A DNA stretch of 64,000 nucleotides from Myxococcales bacterium (lineage in GTDB: Bacteria; Myxococcota; Myxococcia; Myxococcales; Myxococcaceae), in assembly GCA_016191815.1 (NCBI GenBank), contig JACPVI010000045.1, positions 49,495-113,494 of the forward strand. Direction: 5' to 3'. The position numbers were made by a program, and so were the translations under genes. The notes beneath the pieces are model-generated. The model had not been told where the DNA came from. It saw only the letters and a list, made by a program, of their open reading frames with translations, and made no database searches. Shown here one piece after another: positions 1-8,017 of this stretch. The first letter of the stretch is position 1, and every line of letters starts with the position of its first letter.

Positions 1-1015
1 TGAGATCCGCCGGCGAGACGCTGGTCGACGCCTTGAGCTCGATCGCCCAGATTTGTCTGCGAAGCTCCGCGATGAAGTCGACCTCGGCGCCGTGTTCGGT
101 TCGAAACGTCGACACGCGGATGGGCTCATCGACGGCCGCCGCGCCGTCGAACAACTGTTGGCAGACCAGATGCTCGAACAGCGCCCCGATGCGGTCGGCC
201 GAGACCTCGAAGTTGTTCAGCAGCCCGTTCAACACCCCGACATCGAAAAAGAACAGCTTCGGGTGTTGGACCAGGCGCCGCGTGGCGCTCTTCGCAAAGG
301 CCCCGATTCTGCGCACCAGCAACGTGTCTTCGAGCACCTCGATCCACCGCGACACCGAATTGCGCGGTGCCAGGGCCACCGTGGCCAGCTTCGCGATGTC
401 GAGAAACTGGCCGGACCACTCTGCGGCCGCAGTGATGAATCTGGCAAAGCCTTCGATGGCCCGGGCCAAGGCTTCGGCTTGAATCTCCTCCTTCAGGTAA
501 GTCGAGGCGTAGGAGACCAGCGTCTTGCGGCGCGTCCGCTCCGAGGGGTGGGTGAGCACTCCGGGCAGCGCTCCCGTCGACATGGCTTGCCGAACCGGAA
601 AGCGATAGCCCATCTCGCCTGCGGTGATTGCCCCGAGCGCGTAGGTGTGAATGCGGCCTGGCAGGAGGTTGGCGCCCCCGCGCTTGAGCTTCCGGGCGCT
701 CGACCCGGTCAGCAAGAACCGGAAGCGGCCAGGGTGCTCATCGATCAGCGCTTGCACGGTGTTCAGCAACGAAGGCAGGCGTTGAATCTCGTCGAGGAAC
801 ACGGTGAAGCCGGGCCCGTTCCGGGCCAAGAGCTTCTCCTCCAGCGCCTGGGGGTTCCTCGCCATCTCAAGGAAGGTGGCCTCTCGTGCCAGGTTGAGCG
901 TCACCTCGGGGGAGAGGCTCGCCATCAGGGTCGACTTGCCGGTCTGGCGAGGGCCCAGCAGCAACACGCTCTTCGGGTCGGAGCGCAGAAGCGGCGCCAG
1001 GGAACGCGTCAACAT
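1..1015 (-). CDS. AAA+ ATPase with DUF4143-type C terminus (partial)
   Basis: The gene is read from an ATG at 1015 and stays open to the left edge, so its C terminus is missing. The N-terminal part has a Walker A (GPRQTGKST, about residues 21-29), a Walker B followed by a helix (FLDEIQ) and a sensor-like LLTGSS. The visible C-terminal part contains GAEVDF and IELKAS, the acidic and lysine residues of the PD-(D/E)XK-like domain of the DUF4143 family. These proteins are common in bacteria and archaea, often in accessory regions, and their cellular role is not established. The tract TATTAT lies at 1022-1027, only about 7 bases before the ATG, too close for a normal leader. The family call is firm; the function is unknown. 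Confidence 0.85.
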   Translation of the reverse strand, partial: MLTRSLAPLLRSDPKSVLLLGPRQTGKSTLMASLSPEVTLNLAREATFLEMARNPQALEEKLLARNGPGFTVFLDEIQRLPSLLNTVQALIDEHPGRFRFLLTGSSARKLKRGGANLLPGRIHTYALGAITAGEMGYRFPVRQAMSTGALPGVLTHPSERTRRKTLVSYASTYLKEEIQAEALARAIEGFARFITAAAEWSGQFLDIAKLATVALAPRNSVSRWIEVLEDTLLVRRIGAFAKSATRRLVQHPKLFFFDVGVLNGLLNNFEVSADRIGALFEHLVCQQLFDGAAAVDEPIRVSTFRTEHGAEVDFIAELRRQIWAIELKASTSVSPADL

Positions 1016-1109
1016 ACGGTCATAATACCGCGTAAAATGACCGGTTGTGTACAGCGCCTGTGGCGCCGGCGGGCCCCGCTAGGCTCAACAACTGCGGCAG
1101 GCGCCGTAG

Positions 1110-1682
1110 TTACAGCGGCACCAGCCCCTCTCGCTCGCTCGCGAGGCGGAAGGCCCGGCCGCACCGGCACTTGAGCGAAGCGGGCAGCTTCCCGCCGCAC
1201 TCGCACATCCAGCCGATCCGCCGAGCGGGGTTTCCGACCACCAGGGCGTGGGCGGGCACGTCGCGGATCACCACGCTCCCCGCGCCGACGAACGCCTGCT
1301 CGCCGATGGTGACGCCGCACACGATGGTGGCGTTGGCGCCGATCGAGGCGCCCCGCTTCACCTTGGTCGGCAGGAACTGCTCGGGAGCCTTCTTGAAGGC
1401 TACCCGCGGGTTCATGTCGTTGGTGAAGACCATGTTCGGCCCGAGGAACACCTCGTCCTCCACCGTCACCTTGTCCCAGACCAGAACGCAGTTCTTCACC
1501 GTCACCCGGTCGCCGATCACCGCCCCGCTCTCGATGAAGGCGTGGTCTCCGACGTTGCAGTGCGCTCCCAGCCTGGCGCCCTTCATCACATGCGCGAAGG
1601 CCCAGACACGCGTGCCCTCTCCCACCTCGTCGCTCTCGCAGAGCGCCTTCTCGTGGACGAATACGCTCGGGTGCCGCGCCAT
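1110..1682 (-). CDS. Left-handed beta-helix N-acetyltransferase, WbpD/WlbB-like
   Basis: This 190-residue protein is built from hexapeptide repeats (for example [23 protein letters not shown], split into short turns) typical of left-handed beta-helix acyltransferases. The stretch with MNPRVAFKK and the C-terminal Cys-rich part (CECGG, CRCG) resemble sugar N-acetyltransferases that acetylate the 3-amino group of UDP-2-acetamido-3-amino-hexuronic acid. It starts one base after the stop of the aminotransferase gene, in the order oxidoreductase-aminotransferase-acetyltransferase seen in wbpB-wbpE-wbpD clusters. It would act in the cytoplasm on a UDP-sugar used for O-antigen or capsule. Substrate is inferred from context. 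Confidence 0.85.
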   Translation of the reverse strand: MARHPSVFVHEKALCESDEVGEGTRVWAFAHVMKGARLGAHCNVGDHAFIESGAVIGDRVTVKNCVLVWDKVTVEDEVFLGPNMVFTNDMNPRVAFKKAPEQFLPTKVKRGASIGANATIVCGVTIGEQAFVGAGSVVIRDVPAHALVVGNPARRIGWMCECGGKLPASLKCRCGRAFRLASEREGLVPL

Positions 1683-2789
1683 CTACCCGACCGCCTTCCG
1701 AAGCTCGCCGGCCACCCGCTCCTGCTGCTCGGGGGTGATCTCCGCGAACAACGGCAACGAGAGGATCTCCTCCGCCGCCCGCTCCGCGCAGGGGAAGTCG
1801 CCCTTCTGGTGGCCGAGGTGGGCAAAGGCGCCCTGCAGGTGAATGGGCACCGGGTAGTGGATGCCCGCCCCGATGCCCGCAGCCTGCAACTTCTTCAAAA
1901 CCTCATCCCGCCGCGGCACTCGCACCACGTAAAGGTGCCAGATGTGCTCGTTCCCAGGCAGCGTCCTGGGCAAATCGATTCCGCCGATGCCCGAGAGCAG
2001 CTCGTGGTAGCGCGCCGCCGCGCCTCGCCTGAGCTCGTTCCACCCGGCCAGCCGCGAAAGCTTCGCCGACAGCACCACCGCTTGGAGCGTGTCCAGCCGC
2101 GAATTGAAGCCGGTCTCCGGGTGGTGGTACTTCACCTCGCTGCCGTAGTTGCGGAGCGCCCGGACCTTCTTCGCCAGCTCCGCGGAAGAGGTGAGCACCG
2201 CGCCGCCGTCCCCGTAGGCGCCGAGATTCTTCCCCGGATAGAAGCTCACCCCCGCGGCCAATCCGAAGCTGCCCGCGGTCCTTCCCTGGCGCTTCGCCCC
2301 GTGCGCTTGCGCAGCGTCTTCGATGACGAGGATTCCCGCCGGCCGGGCCAGCTCCAGCACGCGCTCCATCGGTGCCGCTTGCCCGAACAGGTGCACCGGC
2401 ATCACCGCCTTGGTCCGCTTCCCCACCTTGGCCTCGGCCTGGCGAAGGTCGATGAGCTGGAAGTCGGGATCGCAGTCGACCAGGACCGGCGTGGCTCCCG
2501 CGCGCGCCACCGCGAGGGCGGTGGCGATGAAGGTGTTGGCCGGGAGGATCACCTCGTCGCCCTGCCCGATTCCGGCCGCCCTCAGCGCCAGCTCCAGGGC
2601 GTCGGTCCCGTTCGCCACCCCGACGCAGTGGGAGACGCCGCTGAAACGGGCGAAGGCCTCCTCGAACTGCGCCACCTCCTTGCCCAGGATGAACGAGGTG
2701 TTCTCCAGCACCGCGGCGAAGCCCTGGGCGACCTCCGCGGCGATCTGGTGGTGCTGCGCCTTGAGGTCCACCAGCGGGATGTGGCTCAT
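1683..2789 (-). CDS. DegT/DnrJ/EryC1/StrS sugar aminotransferase, WbpE-like
   Basis: This 368-residue PLP enzyme begins MSHIPLVDLKAQ, the usual start of the family. The PLP-binding lysine lies in SFYPGKNLGAYGDGG and the cofactor region has GVANGTDALELAL and VIEDAAQAHGA. In WbpE/WlbC enzymes glutamate donates an amino group to the 3-keto UDP-GlcNAcA made by the neighbouring oxidoreductase. Its start overlaps the stop of that gene by four bases (ATGA), and the acetyltransferase follows directly, so the three are likely co-translated. A role in making another 3- or 4-amino sugar cannot be excluded. Confidence 0.9.
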   Translation of the reverse strand: MSHIPLVDLKAQHHQIAAEVAQGFAAVLENTSFILGKEVAQFEEAFARFSGVSHCVGVANGTDALELALRAAGIGQGDEVILPANTFIATALAVARAGATPVLVDCDPDFQLIDLRQAEAKVGKRTKAVMPVHLFGQAAPMERVLELARPAGILVIEDAAQAHGAKRQGRTAGSFGLAAGVSFYPGKNLGAYGDGGAVLTSSAELAKKVRALRNYGSEVKYHHPETGFNSRLDTLQAVVLSAKLSRLAGWNELRRGAAARYHELLSGIGGIDLPRTLPGNEHIWHLYVVRVPRRDEVLKKLQAAGIGAGIHYPVPIHLQGAFAHLGHQKGDFPCAERAAEEILSLPLFAEITPEQQERVAGELRKAVG

Positions 2790-3841
2790 TCCACCTTCTC
2801 CTCACGGCCGGCGCCGCGCACCGACCGCTGCACCGCCTCCAGGGCGCGCACCACGTCCATTCCCTCCTTGGCGCCGGTCAGCGGGCGCTCGCCTTTGGCG
2901 ATGCACTCGAGGAAGTGATCGCACTCGGCCTTCAGCGGCTCTCCGGTGGCCACCTTTGGGATGGTGATGTCGCCGTCCCGGACGCTGGCCCGGAAGGTGG
3001 CGAAGGTATCGATGAACCCCGGCTTGGTGCGGTCGCCGGTGACCTGCTTGTCGTAGATGCGCAACGGCTCCGAGAGGTTCATGTCGTCGAAGGTCAGCAT
3101 CCTCTGATCGCCGACCACGGTGACCTCCCGCGACTTGCGGGGGTTCAGCCAGGAGACGTGCAGGTTGACCAGCACCTCTTTGGGGAAGCGCAGGGTGGCG
3201 AAGACCGCGTCCTCCAGGCCCTTGTTGATCCAGGTGCCTCCGACCGCGGAGGCCGTGAGCGGAGTCGCACCGAGCCAGTAGTTCACGATGGAGATGTCGT
3301 GCGCGGCGAGGTCCCAGGCCGCGTTCACGTCCACGCGGATCGGCCCCAGGTTCGTCCGCACCATCGACACGTAGTAGATGCGGCCCAGGTGCCCCGAGGT
3401 GATGTACTCCCGCACCTTCCGCACCGCGGCGTTGTAGACGAACACGTGGCCTACCATCAGCACCCGGCCGGCCCGCTCGGATAGCTCGGCCAGCTCCCGC
3501 GCCTCTTCGGCGTTGGCGGCGATCGGCTTCTCCACCAGCACGTGCTTGCGCGCCTCCAGGGCCGCCTTGGCGATCGGGAAGTGGGTGCTGGTCGGCGTGG
3601 AGACCACCACCGCATCCACCTCAGGATCGCGGAGGGCTTGATCGGCCTGCGAGGTGAGCTGCACGTCGGGGAAGCGCGCGCGCACCTGGGCCAGGCGAGC
3701 CTGGTCGAGGTCGGCCACCCAGCGGACCTCGCTCTGCTGCCGGTTGTGGAAGTTCCGGATGAGGTTGGGGCCCCAGTGGCCCGCTCCGATGACCGCGACG
3801 CGTATCACTGCTTCCTCCGAGGCGCTCATAGCCCAGGCCAC
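2786..3841 (-). CDS. Gfo/Idh/MocA-family UDP-sugar oxidoreductase, WbpB/WlbA-like
   Basis: The protein has an N-terminal Rossmann motif (VAVIGAGHWGPN), the EKP motif of the family (VLVEKPIAANAEEA) and a Gfo/Idh/MocA C-terminal substrate domain with AAHDISIVNYWLG. WbpB-type enzymes oxidise C3 of UDP-GlcNAc-uronic acid before transamination. It is the first gene of the leftward set with the aminotransferase and acetyltransferase. The first codon used here gives MAWAMSASEE; the second ATG at 3829 (MSASEE) is equally likely. It is divergent from rmlA, with a 90-base gap holding both upstream regions. The UDP-GlcNAc dehydrogenase (wbpA) that supplies the substrate is not in the window. Confidence 0.88.
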   Translation of the reverse strand: MAWAMSASEEAVIRVAVIGAGHWGPNLIRNFHNRQQSEVRWVADLDQARLAQVRARFPDVQLTSQADQALRDPEVDAVVVSTPTSTHFPIAKAALEARKHVLVEKPIAANAEEARELAELSERAGRVLMVGHVFVYNAAVRKVREYITSGHLGRIYYVSMVRTNLGPIRVDVNAAWDLAAHDISIVNYWLGATPLTASAVGGTWINKGLEDAVFATLRFPKEVLVNLHVSWLNPRKSREVTVVGDQRMLTFDDMNLSEPLRIYDKQVTGDRTKPGFIDTFATFRASVRDGDITIPKVATGEPLKAECDHFLECIAKGERPLTGAKEGMDVVRALEAVQRSVRGAGREEKVE

Positions 3842-3920
3842 GGGCGCAGGCCACGCGGAAGCTCGGTCGCTCGGCTGCTCCGGCGCGCAGGGTGCCCCTC
3901 CGGCTCGGCATTGCTGCTAT

Positions 3921-3926
3921 AGGGGG
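3921..3926 (+). promoter_or_regulatory. Ribosome binding site of rmlA
   Basis: AGGGGG lies five bases before the ATG at 3932 and selects that codon over the adjacent in-frame ATG at 3935. The sequence CTATAG at 3917-3922 overlaps it, so a -10 box is not claimed here. Confidence 0.55.
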
Positions 3927-3931
3927 CGGCG

Positions 3932-4813
3932 ATGATGAAGGGAATCGTCCTCGCCGGCGGCTCGGGCACGCGGCTCTACCCGCTCACTCGGGTGGTCTCG
4001 AAGCAGCTCTTGCCCATCTACGACAAGCCGATGGTCTACTACCCCCTCTCCTCGCTGATGCTGGCGGGGATAAGGGAGATCCTGGTCATCTCCACTCCCA
4101 GCGACCTGCCGCGCTTCGAGGAGCTGTTGGGCAGCGGCGACCAGTGGGGCGTGCGCTTCCAGTACGCGGTCCAGCCTCAGCCGGAGGGGCTCGCCCAGGC
4201 CTTCATCATCGGCCGGCAATTCGTGGGCAACGACAGCGTCTGCCTGGTGCTGGGCGACAACATCTTCCACGGACATGGGCTGTCCGAGCTGGTGCAGCGC
4301 GCGGCGCGCCAGCAGAGCGGCGCGACCGTGTTCGGCTACTGGGTGAGAGACCCGGAGCGCTATGGAGTGGTGGAGCTGGACGCCGCTGGCCGTCCGGTCT
4401 CCATCGTGGAGAAGCCCAAGCAGCCCAGGTCGAACTACGCCGTCACCGGCCTGTACTTCTACGACAACCAGGTCCTCGACCTCGCCGCCGCGCTCCGGCC
4501 GTCCGCGAGGGGCGAGCTGGAGGTGACCGACCTCAACGTGGAGTACCTGAGGCGCAATCAGCTCCGCGTGGAGTTGATGGGCCGCGGCTATGCCTGGCTG
4601 GACACCGGCACCCACGAGTCGCTGATGGAGGCCTCATCCTTCATCCAGATCATCGAGCAGAGGCAGGGCCTGAAGGTGGCCTGCCTGGAGGAGATCGCCT
4701 TCCGCATGGGGTTCATCGGCGCCGAGCGGCTCGTCGAGCTGGCCGAGCCAATGAAGAAGAACGAGTACGGGCGTTACCTGCTCGAGCTGGCCAGGCTGGA
4801 GGTGAGCCGATGA
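3932..4813 (+). CDS. rmlA: Glucose-1-phosphate thymidylyltransferase
   Basis: The 293-residue protein carries the nucleotidyltransferase signature [11 protein letters not shown] at residues 9-19, the metal-binding GDNIFHG, and the sugar-binding segments GVVELD and [21 protein letters not shown]. It joins dTTP and glucose-1-phosphate to make dTDP-glucose, the first step to dTDP-L-rhamnose and related deoxysugars. Length matches the family (about 290). It overlaps rmlC by four bases (ATGA at 4810-4813), so the two are translationally coupled. A cytoplasmic enzyme feeding the surrounding polysaccharide locus. Confidence 0.97.
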   Translation: MMKGIVLAGGSGTRLYPLTRVVSKQLLPIYDKPMVYYPLSSLMLAGIREILVISTPSDLPRFEELLGSGDQWGVRFQYAVQPQPEGLAQAFIIGRQFVGNDSVCLVLGDNIFHGHGLSELVQRAARQQSGATVFGYWVRDPERYGVVELDAAGRPVSIVEKPKQPRSNYAVTGLYFYDNQVLDLAAALRPSARGELEVTDLNVEYLRRNQLRVELMGRGYAWLDTGTHESLMEASSFIQIIEQRQGLKVACLEEIAFRMGFIGAERLVELAEPMKKNEYGRYLLELARLEVSR

Positions 4814-5364
4814 ACGTGGTGGAGACCAGCCTGCGCGGAGTCTTCATCTTCGAGCCGAAGGTCTTCGGCGACGCGCGGGGCTTCTTGCTCGAGACCTACC
4901 GCTACCAGCGCTACGCCGAGGCCGGGGTGGACCTGCACTTCGTCCAGGACTGCTGGTCGCGCTCGGTGAAGGGAACCGTGCGCGGGCTTCACTTCCAGGA
5001 GCCGCGCGCCCAGGGGAAGCTGGTGCACGTCACCCGCGGCGCGATCTTCGACGTCGCGGTGGACATCCGGAAGGGCTCCCCCGGCTTCGGCAAGTGGGTG
5101 GGCGTGGAGCTGACCGAGGAGAACAAGCGGCAGCTCTGGGTGCCTCCAGGCTTTGCCCACGGCTTCTGCGTGCTCTCGGAGATCGCCGACCTGCAGTACA
5201 AGTGCACCGACATCTACCTGCCCGAGGCGGAGCGGACGATCGCCTGGAATGATCCGCAGCTGGCGATCAGCTGGCCCCTCCCGCAGCCGCCGATCCTCTC
5301 GAAGAAGGACGCCGAGGCGCGGCCGCTGAAGGAGACGGCGGTGCTACCCGCGTTCGGCGGTTGA
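4810..5364 (+). CDS. rmlC: dTDP-4-dehydrorhamnose 3,5-epimerase
   Basis: This 184-residue cupin-fold protein has [19 protein letters not shown] at the N terminus, the active-site histidine in GTVRGLHFQ, and [18 protein letters not shown] and [13 protein letters not shown], all standard for RmlC. It epimerises C3 and C5 of dTDP-4-keto-6-deoxyglucose. The true start is the ATG overlapping the rmlA stop; the open frame extends far upstream, antisense to nothing real. The last 24 codons fall inside a 162-bp sequence repeated at 7856-8017. RmlB, the step between RmlA and RmlC, is not encoded in the window; rmlD is at 10620-11468 on the other strand. Confidence 0.96.
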   Translation: MNVVETSLRGVFIFEPKVFGDARGFLLETYRYQRYAEAGVDLHFVQDCWSRSVKGTVRGLHFQEPRAQGKLVHVTRGAIFDVAVDIRKGSPGFGKWVGVELTEENKRQLWVPPGFAHGFCVLSEIADLQYKCTDIYLPEAERTIAWNDPQLAISWPLPQPPILSKKDAEARPLKETAVLPAFGG

Positions 5365-5446
5365 TCGCTCGCTCCCTCGCAGCAGCAACATCAGCGAGGC
5401 GAGCACGGAAACCATCGTCCAGCAGTGGTAGCGAAAGTCGCCCGCC
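5285..5446. repeat. 162-bp direct repeat, copy A
   Basis: The sequence matches 7856-8017 in the same orientation, without gaps and with about eight mismatches by eye (about 95% identity). It covers the last codons and stop of rmlC and, on the opposite strand, the last roughly 34 codons of the GT-C-like membrane protein whose complete gene lies at 7915-9348. The two copies bracket a 2.4-kb segment. The arrangement implies that rmlC and the membrane gene were once adjacent and convergent. Confidence 0.9.
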
Positions 5447-5703
5447 TCGGCTGCGGCAGCTACCGCCTGACGGGCCGCCTCGCCACCAATGCCCCCGGCC
5501 AGGCAATGCACGTGGAGATCGGCGGCCGCGCCTCGGCCACTGTCGCCCTCCCCTACACTGGCGGCTGGGAGCGCTACCAGGACGTCGCCCTCGGCGACAT
5601 CCGCCTTCCCGCCGGCCGCCACGAGGTGCGCTTCGTGTTCGACACCGGCCTATTCAACCTCGACTGGGTCTTCCTGCGCCGGCTCGATTCCTCCTGCGGC
5701 TGA
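5425..5703 (+). pseudogene. Truncated carbohydrate-binding module (CBM6/CBM35-like) fragment
   Basis: From about 5447 the reading frame gives a beta-rich segment with GSYRLTGRLATNAPG, TGGWERYQDVALGDIRL, PAGRHEVRFVFDTG and NLDWVFLRR. This is the typical second half of a CBM6-type domain, where the aromatic residues after TGGW bind sugar. The first seven codons of the open frame belong to the 162-bp repeat and the domain similarity starts where the repeat ends, so the 5' part of the gene appears lost at that junction. No ribosome binding site is visible before the GTG at 5425. It is probably a relic rather than an expressed gene. Confidence 0.6.
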
Positions 5704-5830
5704 GTTCCAGCGCCGCGCCCGGACCCGGAAGTCACTGGCACGCCCGGGGGTAGGTCGCTTCGGTTCGTCGTGCGCGCGCAGCGCGCGATGATTCCCTTGC
5801 CCGAGTCGCCGTTTCAGGACTTCCGGTACC

Positions 5831-7750
5831 TCACGGGCAGCTGTAGCTCTTCGCGGTCGAGCAGGTGTTGCTCGCCGGATAGGCTCGCGCCTGGCAGGCG
5901 CCCATGTTGAAGCTGGCGGTGATGAGGCCGCTCTTCGCGCTGACGTTCAGCGGTCCGACTCCCGTTACGCAGAAATTCACGAGCGACGGATTGTCCGGAT
6001 CGCCGAAGGAGAGCCTCCCAGGATCGGCGTCGTTCACCACGATGGTGTACGTCGCCGGCCAGGAGGTCGGCGCCGGGTTGCATTGGACGGAGATGTCGAT
6101 GCTGCACCTGGGGAGCCGCCCGGTGTTGCGGGAGTCATGGCGGAAGCGCGGCCAGGTCGTCTTCGCCAACCCCAGGCTCTCGGTGCACAGGGCGTACATC
6201 TTTCCGCCCCAGGTGCCGAAGTAGAGCGTCCCGTCGGGGGCGAGGGCCGGCGAGGTGTCGATGAACTCGATGGTGCTCGTAGTCATGGAGAAGCGCAGCC
6301 CTCCATCGGGCTCCAGCGCCAACAGCCGGTTGGGCTGCGATGCCGAGTGGGCGTCCTTGGTTCCGATGAAGATGGTGCCGTTGGCTCCGATGGTGGGCGA
6401 GGACCATCCGACCGTCGAGAGGGTCGGGAACCGCCACTTCTGCTTCCCGAAAGAATCGACGGCGTCCACGAAGTCGCCCCAGGAGCCGACGTAGGCGGTG
6501 CCGTCCGGAGCAATGGCCGGCGAGGAGTCGATTCCGCCCGAGCCGCCTCCTCCCGCCGCGTACGCGAACTTGAGGCCGCCGGTGGAGTCGAGCGCGTACA
6601 GGACTCCGTCGTCGGCCCCGACGTAGATTCTTCCGTCGAGACTAATCGCCGGCGAGGAATCCACGTCGGTGCCGATGCTGTAGCTCCAGCGCAGCGTGCC
6701 GTTGGGGTTGATGGCCAGCACCGAACCCGGGCTCTTGGTTCCGACGTACACCACTCCTTCGGGGCCGATGGCGGGCGAGGAATAGATGTAGGCGCCGGCG
6801 TTGTAGGCCCAGCGCTGGGTTCCGGACGGCTCGACGGCGTACAGCCTTCCGTCCCCCGAGCCCACGTAGATGGCACCGTCTTCGCCGATGGCGGGCGAGG
6901 AGTTGACGTCGCCCGCGGTGGTGAAGGCCCAGCGCAGGTTTCCGGCCGGGTCCACCGAGTACAGCTTCTCGTCGTAGCAACCGAAATAGACGTTTCCGGC
7001 GGAGTCGATCGCCGGAGAAGAGGCCACCAACTGCCCGCTCTGCGTGTTGAACGCCCAGCGCAGCGTGCCGTCGGGCCAGAGCGCGAGCAGCCGGCCGTCG
7101 CTGGTGCCGAAGTACAGCGTGCCGTCCGCTCCCAGGGCCGGCGAGGAAAAGATGGCGCCGCCGGCGCTCCCGCTGGGCGGGTAGGTCCACTTCACGGTGC
7201 CCTCGGGCGCGCCCACGCAGCTGCCTCCGTCGCGCCAGCCGGCGTCGATTCCTCCATCCGTCCCGGCGTCGCTTCCCGCGTCCGCCCCCGCATCGGCACC
7301 GGCGTCCTGGCCCGCGTCGCTGCCGGCGTCGACTCCCCCATCGCAGCAACTCACTCCTTCGCCGCGCAACTCCACGACGAACACCCGCGCGGTGGAGGAA
7401 TCGCTCTCGATCACCAGCCGGCCCTGGTAGCTGGCCGCTTGGAACGGCTCGAAGGCTAACTCCAGCCGTAGCTTTGAGCCTCCCGGAATCTCGCCGCTCA
7501 GTACCGACGTGCTGAAGACCCGGACTTCCTGCTCGATTGGCAGGCCGAACAGCTTCAGCGGATCCTCTCCCGTGTTCTCAAGCACGACGGTCTTGGTCGC
7601 CCGCGTCAAGACCGCTACCCGCCCGAAGTCGACCAGGTTGGATTCCAGGCTGAGTGCCGGGGGCGTGCGCCTGCGGGTGCGGCTTCCACAATCGCACCCG
7701 GCGAGAGCCAGGCAGGCCAATGCCAGGAGAAACCTGTGCCGTCGCGTCAT
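5831..7750 (-). CDS. Outer-surface lipoprotein: ASH-like domain plus PQQ-type beta-propeller
   Basis: The 639-residue product starts with a signal peptide and lipobox (ACLALAGC, cysteine near residue 19). Residues about 35-130 form an ASH/choice-of-anchor-type beta domain (VDFGRVAV, VVLENTGEDPL, LELAFEPF). A Cys-Cys and Asp-Ala-Gly linker (DAGADAGSDAG-type) follows. Residues about 175-560 hold eight or so blades of PQQ-like repeats of the form SSPAIGxDGxIYVGSxDGxLYAL. A short Cys-containing tail with RFRHDSRNTGR ends the protein. AGGAGA a few bases before the ATG is a good ribosome binding site. It lies inside the segment bracketed by the 162-bp repeats. Such propellers often bind protein or glycan partners; no catalytic residues are evident and PQQ binding is not implied. 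Confidence 0.82.
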   Translation of the reverse strand: MTRRHRFLLALACLALAGCDCGSRTRRRTPPALSLESNLVDFGRVAVLTRATKTVVLENTGEDPLKLFGLPIEQEVRVFSTSVLSGEIPGGSKLRLELAFEPFQAASYQGRLVIESDSSTARVFVVELRGEGVSCCDGGVDAGSDAGQDAGADAGADAGSDAGTDGGIDAGWRDGGSCVGAPEGTVKWTYPPSGSAGGAIFSSPALGADGTLYFGTSDGRLLALWPDGTLRWAFNTQSGQLVASSPAIDSAGNVYFGCYDEKLYSVDPAGNLRWAFTTAGDVNSSPAIGEDGAIYVGSGDGRLYAVEPSGTQRWAYNAGAYIYSSPAIGPEGVVYVGTKSPGSVLAINPNGTLRWSYSIGTDVDSSPAISLDGRIYVGADDGVLYALDSTGGLKFAYAAGGGGSGGIDSSPAIAPDGTAYVGSWGDFVDAVDSFGKQKWRFPTLSTVGWSSPTIGANGTIFIGTKDAHSASQPNRLLALEPDGGLRFSMTTSTIEFIDTSPALAPDGTLYFGTWGGKMYALCTESLGLAKTTWPRFRHDSRNTGRLPRCSIDISVQCNPAPTSWPATYTIVVNDADPGRLSFGDPDNPSLVNFCVTGVGPLNVSAKSGLITASFNMGACQARAYPASNTCSTAKSYSCP

Positions 7751-7855
7751 CCTGCCCTCTCCTTCGCCGCCGCTCTACTGGTTCGCCGAAGTCAGGGCAA
7801 GGCCGGGCGCGTCTCTCTGCTCCCAGCCGCCCGCCGCAGCCGCACCGCTTCACGT

Positions 7856-8017
7856 AGCCGCCGATCCTCTCGAAGAAGGACGCCGAGGCGCTGCCGCTGA
7901 AGGAGGCGGCGGTGCTACCCGCGTTCGGCGGTTGATCGCTCGCTCCCGCGCAGCAGCAACAGCAGCGAGGCACACACGGACACCATCGTCCAGCAGTGGT
8001 AGCGAAAGTCGCCCGCC
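7856..8017. repeat. 162-bp direct repeat, copy B
   Basis: This is the second copy of the sequence at 5285-5446. The first part (7856-7935) is a detached RmlC C terminus ([17 protein letters not shown], stop at 7933-7935) with no upstream rmlC sequence. The rest is the genuine 3' end of the membrane protein gene at 7915-9348. The similarity stops sharply at both ends. Confidence 0.9.

Noticed and set aside
1022..1027. TATTAT as the -10 box of the DUF4143 ATPase gene
   Set aside because: It is only seven bases from the start codon and has no -35 partner.
53..1174. Long rightward open frame of 373 codons
   Set aside because: It is antisense to the DUF4143 ATPase gene, is Arg/Gly/Gln-rich, and has no family motif. 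GC-rich DNA gives such shadows.
1248..2918. Rightward open frame of 556 codons over the aminotransferase genes
   Set aside because: The leftward proteins have clear PLP and hexapeptide motifs; this frame has none and is compositionally a shadow.
5772..5786. GCGCGC hairpin with a GCA loop as terminator after rmlC
   Set aside because: The stem is only six simple alternating bases and no T-run follows on either strand.
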